DNA of 64,000 nt from Pseudomonas sp. Irchel s3h17 (lineage in GTDB: Bacteria; Pseudomonadota; Gammaproteobacteria; Pseudomonadales; Pseudomonadaceae), in contig NZ_FYDL01000018.1 in assembly GCF_900187505.1 (NCBI RefSeq), positions 1 to 64,000 on the forward strand. Reading direction: 5' to 3'. Position numbers and translations under genes: made by a program. Positions 61,419 to 64,000 of the stretch are shown here, piece after piece. Below the pieces are notes generated by a model. That model made no database searches, was not told the origin of the DNA, and worked only from the letters and a program-made list of their open reading frames with translations. Each line of letters starts with the position of its first letter. The first letter of the stretch is position 1.

Positions 61419-62408
61419 ATGCAAAGCAGCAGCAACCTGTTTCCTGTCGCCTTGATCAGCGCCGAGCGTCGCGGCGATCTGAGCGAGGACGTCTATCGCC
61501 TGAAGCCGGGCAACAGCCCGGACGGCACCGTTGAGCTGGCCGTTACCCGCCTGGGCATGGCCGATGAACCCGCCGTGCGCGGCGTTCCGGTCATCTTGCT
61601 GCACGGCAGTTTTTCCAACCGGCGTTTCTGGTTTTCGCCCAAGGGTCTGGGGTTGGGCGCCTACCTGGCGCGCGCCGGTTTTGATGTGTGGATCCCGGAG
61701 ATGCGCGGCCACGGTTTGTCGCAGCGCAATCAGCAGTACCGCAAGAACCGGGTGGCCGACTATGCCCGTTACGACCTGCCGGCGATTGCCGCGTTCGTCC
61801 GCGAGCAGAGCGGGCAGGTGCCGCACTGGATCGGTCATTCGCTGGGGGGCATCACGCTGGCAGCCGCCTTGGGCGGTCAGTACCTGGGTGAGCCTGAGGT
61901 TGCCTCCGCGGCCTTTTTCGGTACTCAGGTCAGCCGTACCTACTGGCCATTGAAAATACCGCCGGTGGAGTGGAGCGGGCGCTTCATTCTCAAGCGTTTC
62001 GCCCAACTGTCGGGTGCTCGTCTCAAGCGTGGGCCGGAGGACGAGCCGATTGGCCTGGCCCTGGAGGGCATGCGCTGGTACGGCCTGTTCGGGCGCTTCG
62101 GTGACGCCGATAAAGACTGGTGGGCGGGGTTGTCCGAGGTTCAGGTGCCGGTGCTGGCCGTCAGTGCCAGCAGCGATCATCAGGATCCGGACTGGGCCTG
62201 TCGCAAGTTGTTCGAGCAGGTTGGCTCGCCGCACAAGCAGTTCATCTGCCTGGGGCGTGAGCAGGGCTTTTCGGACAATTTCGGGCATGTCGAGATGCTG
62301 GTCAGCAAGGCTGCGCAGGCCGAGGTCTGGCCGCTGGTACGGCGCTGGCTGGTGGATCAGCAGGCGCCCTTGCTGGCACAAGGACCCGATCTGGCCGCAG
62401 CGATCTGA
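61419..62408 (+). CDS. Alpha/beta hydrolase
   Basis: The 330-residue alpha/beta hydrolase has the oxyanion segment PVILLHGSFSNRRFW, nucleophile elbow WIGHSLGGITLA (Ser near 147), acid-region VPVLAVSASSDHQDPDW and late His (FGHVEML). Activity (esterase, lipase or thioesterase) is not determined. ATG at 61419 is preferred. It is the first of a run of plus-strand genes. Confidence 0.9.
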   Translation: MQSSSNLFPVALISAERRGDLSEDVYRLKPGNSPDGTVELAVTRLGMADEPAVRGVPVILLHGSFSNRRFWFSPKGLGLGAYLARAGFDVWIPEMRGHGLSQRNQQYRKNRVADYARYDLPAIAAFVREQSGQVPHWIGHSLGGITLAAALGGQYLGEPEVASAAFFGTQVSRTYWPLKIPPVEWSGRFILKRFAQLSGARLKRGPEDEPIGLALEGMRWYGLFGRFGDADKDWWAGLSEVQVPVLAVSASSDHQDPDWACRKLFEQVGSPHKQFICLGREQGFSDNFGHVEMLVSKAAQAEVWPLVRRWLVDQQAPLLAQGPDLAAAI

Positions 62409-62507
62409 AGCGGACGCTCTAACAAGGGCGTTTCGTTCTTATTCACGAACGGCTAAGATATGACGAAATGAGCTGTTCTGGTCACAAACGGTTACTGAGC
62501 CACGCTT

Positions 62508-62807
62508 ATGTTCGTGCCACTTGAGCGCCTGATCAATCTCAATGAGGGCTATCGGCGCACATTTCAGGTCGATGGGCGTAGCCTGCTGTTGCTGGTAGTG
62601 GATAATCAGCCATTGTTGCTGGTGGACAGCTGCCCGCACAAAGGCGCGCCATTGAACACCGCAACGCTGGCGGGCAATGTCTTGCGCTGTCAGCGGCATG
62701 GCATTGAGTTTCAGTTGCCCGATGGATTGCCCCTGCAGGCCTCATGCCCCGGCTTGAGCATGCTGAAGGTGGTGTACGAGGGAGATCGTATTGGCATCGA
62801 TGTATAA
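62508..62807 (+). CDS. Rieske [2Fe-2S] protein
   Basis: This 99-residue single Rieske domain has the two cluster loops CPHKGAPL (Cys/His) and CQRHGIEF (Cys/His), the ligands of a Rieske-type ferredoxin. It is small, soluble and lacks an oxygenase domain. Partner unknown; it lies between the hydrolase and rraA. Confidence 0.9.
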   Translation: MFVPLERLINLNEGYRRTFQVDGRSLLLLVVDNQPLLLVDSCPHKGAPLNTATLAGNVLRCQRHGIEFQLPDGLPLQASCPGLSMLKVVYEGDRIGIDV

Positions 62808-62897
62808 ACATCCGGTGCCGATGCTCGTTTCAAGTACGGTAACCTTGGGGTTTTCGACAGCCCACAATCGTGTTCTTTCTCTTGCAGGAGTTTCTCG

Positions 62898-63389
62898 ATG
62901 GACCATTACCTCACTCCCGACCTGTGCGATGCCTACCCGGAACTGGTGCAGGTGCTGGAACCGATGTTCAGCAATTTTGGCGGCCGTGATTCCTTCGGTG
63001 GTGAAATCGTTACCATCAAATGCTTCGAGGACAACTCGCGGGTCAAGGAGCAGGTCCAGCTCGACGGCAAGGGCAAGGTGCTGGTAGTCGATGGCGGTGG
63101 TTCGCTGCGCCGTGCGCTGCTGGGCGACCTGCTGGCCGAGAAAGCGGCGAAGAACGGTTGGGAAGGGCTGGTGATCTACGGCTGCATTCGCGACGTCGAC
63201 GTCATCGCGCAAACCGATCTGGGCGTGCAGGCGCTGGCCAGCCACCCGATGAAGACCGACAGGCGCGACGTTGGCGACCTCAACGTGGCGGTCACGTTCG
63301 CCGGGGTGACCTTCCACCCCGGGCACTATGTTTATGCGGACAACAATGGCGTGATCATCTCGCCTAGTCCGTTGAAAATGCCAGAATAA
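62898..63389 (+). CDS. rraA: Regulator of RNase E activity (RraA family)
   Basis: The 163-residue RraA protein has GGEIVTIKCFEDNS, DGGGSLRRALLGDLLAEKAA, YGCIRDVDVIA and HPMKTDRRDVG. Family members bind RNase E and inhibit it; some annotated RraA proteins act as 4-hydroxy-4-methyl-2-oxoglutarate aldolase. Length and residues fit the RraA form. AGGAGT is upstream of the ATG. Confidence 0.93.
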   Translation: MDHYLTPDLCDAYPELVQVLEPMFSNFGGRDSFGGEIVTIKCFEDNSRVKEQVQLDGKGKVLVVDGGGSLRRALLGDLLAEKAAKNGWEGLVIYGCIRDVDVIAQTDLGVQALASHPMKTDRRDVGDLNVAVTFAGVTFHPGHYVYADNNGVIISPSPLKMPE

Positions 63390-63416
63390 GCGCCAAGGCA
63401 AACACCAGGGGTGAGG

Positions 63417-64000
63417 ATGTTCGAGGAAGACAACGCGCAATGGGGGCTGGTGCATGCCCTCGTACTCGATGGAAAAGGCGGTGCGCGTTCGATTGCCCGG
63501 ACTGAACTGGATGACCTGCAGCTGCAGTCCCATGAAAGCCTTTGGCTGCACTGGGATCGCAGTCACCCGCAAACCCGCACCTGGTTGCGGCAATCCAGTG
63601 GCCTGAGCGAGTTCAGTTGCGACTTGCTGCTCGAGGAAAACACCCGGCCGCGCCTGCTGGCGCTGCCGGACTCGGAGCTGTTGCTGTTCTTGCGCGGGGT
63701 CAACCTCAACCCCGGAGCCGTACCGGAAGACATGGTCTCGGTACGGATTTTTGCCTCTGCCCAGCGGGTCATCTCCCTGCGTTTACGTCCCCTGCGAGCC
63801 ACCGAGGAGTTGCTGGCACGGCTGGAGGAGGGCAAGGGGCCGAAGACCGCTTCCGAACTGATCCTCTATCTGGCCCAGTACCTCACCAACAAGGTGCAGG
63901 ATCTGGTGGGCGATCTCTCGGAAGTCGTCGATGCCGAAGAAGAAAAACTGGATGCCGACGAACGGTATGCTCCCGAGCATGACTCCATCTTGCAGATCCG
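63417..64000 (+). CDS. zntB: Zinc transporter ZntB (5' part, cut by the window end)
   Basis: The frame stays open from ATG 63417 (GTGAGG upstream) to the window end: 194 residues visible. It begins MFEEDNAQWGLVHALVLDG and continues SLWLHWDRSHPQTRTWLRQS, then ENTRPRLLALPDSELLLFLR and GVNLNP. This is the CorA-superfamily ZntB funnel domain. The GMN-containing membrane helices must lie beyond 64000. It probably exports or imports zinc using the proton gradient. Confidence 0.92.
   Translation, partial: MFEEDNAQWGLVHALVLDGKGGARSIARTELDDLQLQSHESLWLHWDRSHPQTRTWLRQSSGLSEFSCDLLLEENTRPRLLALPDSELLLFLRGVNLNPGAVPEDMVSVRIFASAQRVISLRLRPLRATEELLARLEEGKGPKTASELILYLAQYLTNKVQDLVGDLSEVVDAEEEKLDADERYAPEHDSILQI

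Overview
The window is chromosomal DNA of a fluorescent Pseudomonas (P. fluorescens group). The evidence is the high-GC codon use, a GacA/RsmA-type small RNA, dense REP/REPIN palindromes of Pseudomonas type (cores such as GTGGGAGCGAGC and GTAGGAGCGAGC), and gene sets typical of this group (iol cluster with an IolC-DUF2090 fusion, prpR-prpB-prpC-acnD-prpF-prpD, ppsR/ppsA, thrH, inhA/glxA).

Layout. 1-170: end of an rRNA operon (5S rRNA and terminator). 300-5,320: small stress and housekeeping genes, an rsmX-like sRNA, a divergent isonitrile hydratase/GlxA-type regulator pair, and a BRCT protein. 5,600-11,670: TetR/MFS divergent pair with two operators, a decayed TonB receptor, a 217-bp tandem REP array, CorA, PlsC and a crotonase-family protein. 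11,900-12,760: tRNA-Ser(GGA) followed by an integration-scar-like stretch with a tRNA 3'-end fragment and a broken dehydrogenase. 12,770-31,255: a complete myo-inositol system. It has an RpiR-family regulator, two accessory oxidoreductases, the catabolic genes iolC-E-B-A-I-D-G, a sugar-type ABC importer and an OprB-like porin. A GGAA-N6-TTCC-like motif recurs at its three promoter regions. 31,300-34,280: a graveyard of IS and gene fragments (IS110- and IS3-type transposase ends, a CaiB fragment, a DUF1302-DUF1329 deletion fusion). 34,577-39,285: an Aer-like chemoreceptor and several small lipoproteins or stress proteins. Two copies of a 166-bp palindromic element here each interrupt a terminator-like hairpin. 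39,749-48,643: HAD phosphatase, SDR/LysR pair, cysH, thrH, pabB, and a three-gene ATP-grasp / 7TM / retropepsin-like operon. 48,914-57,551: propionate (2-methylcitrate cycle) operon with its GntR regulator. 57,791-64,000: ppsR/ppsA divergent pair around a long palindrome, then an alpha/beta hydrolase, a Rieske protein, rraA and the start of zntB.

Functionally, inositol would cross the outer membrane through the porin and the inner membrane through the ABC importer, be oxidised by IolG, and be converted by the Iol enzymes to acetyl-CoA with CO2. Propionyl-CoA from this and other routes is handled by the prp operon, and PpsA feeds pyruvate back to gluconeogenesis. The most unusual item is the 166-bp REPIN-containing element found twice inside terminator hairpins with 12-bp direct repeats.
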